64,000 nt of DNA from Halolamina pelagica (GTDB lineage Archaea; Halobacteriota; Halobacteria; Halobacteriales; Haloferacaceae). Positions 63,728 to 64,000 of the stretch are shown one piece after another (within the stretch, counting starts at the first letter, position 1; each line of letters begins with the position of its first letter). The stretch spans positions 186,001 through 250,000 of the forward strand of contig NZ_FOXI01000004.1 of assembly GCF_900115675.1 (NCBI RefSeq), given 5' to 3'. Under the pieces are notes generated by a model. That model did no database searches. It worked only from the letters and a program-made list of their open reading frames with translations, and was not told the DNA's origin. Position numbers and translations under genes: made by a program.

Positions 63728-64000
63728 ATGCTGGAACCCCTCCGGTCGCGCGCCCGTGACCGTCCGCGGGCGACCGTCGCCGTGCTCTCGGTGCTCGGGT
63801 ACGCGCTGGTGATCGGGACGTTCGCGGGCGCGATCCCTGCGGCCGCGTTCCCCGACCTGACGAACGCGCAGGTGAACCTGTTCTCCCACGCCATCGCCGC
63901 CATCAACACGACGGCGACGGTGCTGCTCCTCCTCGGCTGGAAGTGGATCCGCGAGGGCGAGGTCGAGAAACATCGCAAGGCGATGGGGAGCGCGTTCGGG
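63728..64000 (+). CDS. DUF420 membrane protein (partial)
   Basis: The first 91 codons of a gene cut by the window end. It starts MLEPLRSRARDRPRATVAVL, with hydrophobic segments at about 16-41 (VAVLSVLGYALVIGTFAGAI) and 53-70 (HAIAAINTTATVLLLLGW). DUF420 proteins include cytochrome oxidase assembly (CtaM-like) and other heme-linked factors. The His in LFSHAIAAINT and in EKHRKAM fit the family pattern. No stop is seen, so length and function are open. Confidence 0.78.
   Translation, partial: MLEPLRSRARDRPRATVAVLSVLGYALVIGTFAGAIPAAAFPDLTNAQVNLFSHAIAAINTTATVLLLLGWKWIREGEVEKHRKAMGSAFG

Overview
The window is a stretch of a haloarchaeal (class Halobacteria) chromosome. The DNA is very GC-rich and the proteins are strongly acidic. 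Most genes have no ribosome binding site and start about 27 bases after an AT-rich BoxA, which is the leaderless pattern of haloarchaea. Diagnostic archaeal genes are glycerol-1-phosphate dehydrogenase, PAN, Spt5, L44e, S27e, Nop10, aIF2-alpha, Mre11/Rad50, B-family DNA polymerase, FtsZ1 and CetZ. No rRNA, CRISPR array, insertion sequence or prophage block was seen. There are two tRNA genes: initiator Met, and an intron-containing Gln.

Layout. 1-7407: a minus-strand cluster for a type IV pilus-like secretion machine, with a motor ATPase, a TadC-like membrane platform and six small proteins of unknown function. Two of its genes carry the same 20-base promoter element. 7503-12186: divergent cetZ, then pncC, an EVE-like/HNH nuclease, a YdjM-type membrane hydrolase, a PHP-family protein, a zinc finger protein and a small membrane protein. 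12259-14109: spt5, secE, ftsZ1. 14183-20268: D-aminoacyl-tRNA deacylase, shikimate dehydrogenase, an HhH protein and the pabB-pabA-pabC cluster. 20265-22408: small membrane protein, Rieske protein, initiator tRNA, GtrA and a dolichol-type glycosyltransferase. 22477-34156: DNA maintenance block with polB (three inteins, one in each catalytic motif), three small unknown genes, rad50 and mre11. 34231-38871: PAN, MazG, PAC2-type proteasome chaperone, Nop10, aIF2-alpha, S27e, L44e. 38980-45600: a small conserved protein, a DUF2298 membrane protein and the sufCBD operon for Fe-S cluster assembly. 45631-48886: MFS transporter, a ferritin-like/DtxR regulator pair, an AT-richer HNH gene broken by an amber codon, and the tRNA-Gln. 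48968-64000: mostly metabolic and transport genes, including a VOC dioxygenase-like protein, a DUF3311/sodium symporter pair, AlaX, HD, an epimerase, a threonine synthase-like protein lacking the PLP lysine, a thiolase/DUF35 pair, a DtxR regulator with a GDT1-family transporter, EgsA, NUDIX and a DUF420 protein cut by the window end.

How it hangs together. Genes are packed in short operons with 4-base ATGA/GTGA overlaps. Convergent neighbours repeatedly share their stop codons in one CTAG. Three genes that are not leaderless (sufC, the ferritin-like gene and the HD gene) are each preceded by a tiny ORF that sits at the leaderless distance from a BoxA and overlaps the main start. The one before sufC encodes a Cys/His-rich peptide. 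The most unusual points are this mini-ORF pattern, the uncharacterised pilus-like cluster with its repeated promoter, the PLP-fold protein without its lysine, and the polymerase inteins that end in Gly-Gln.
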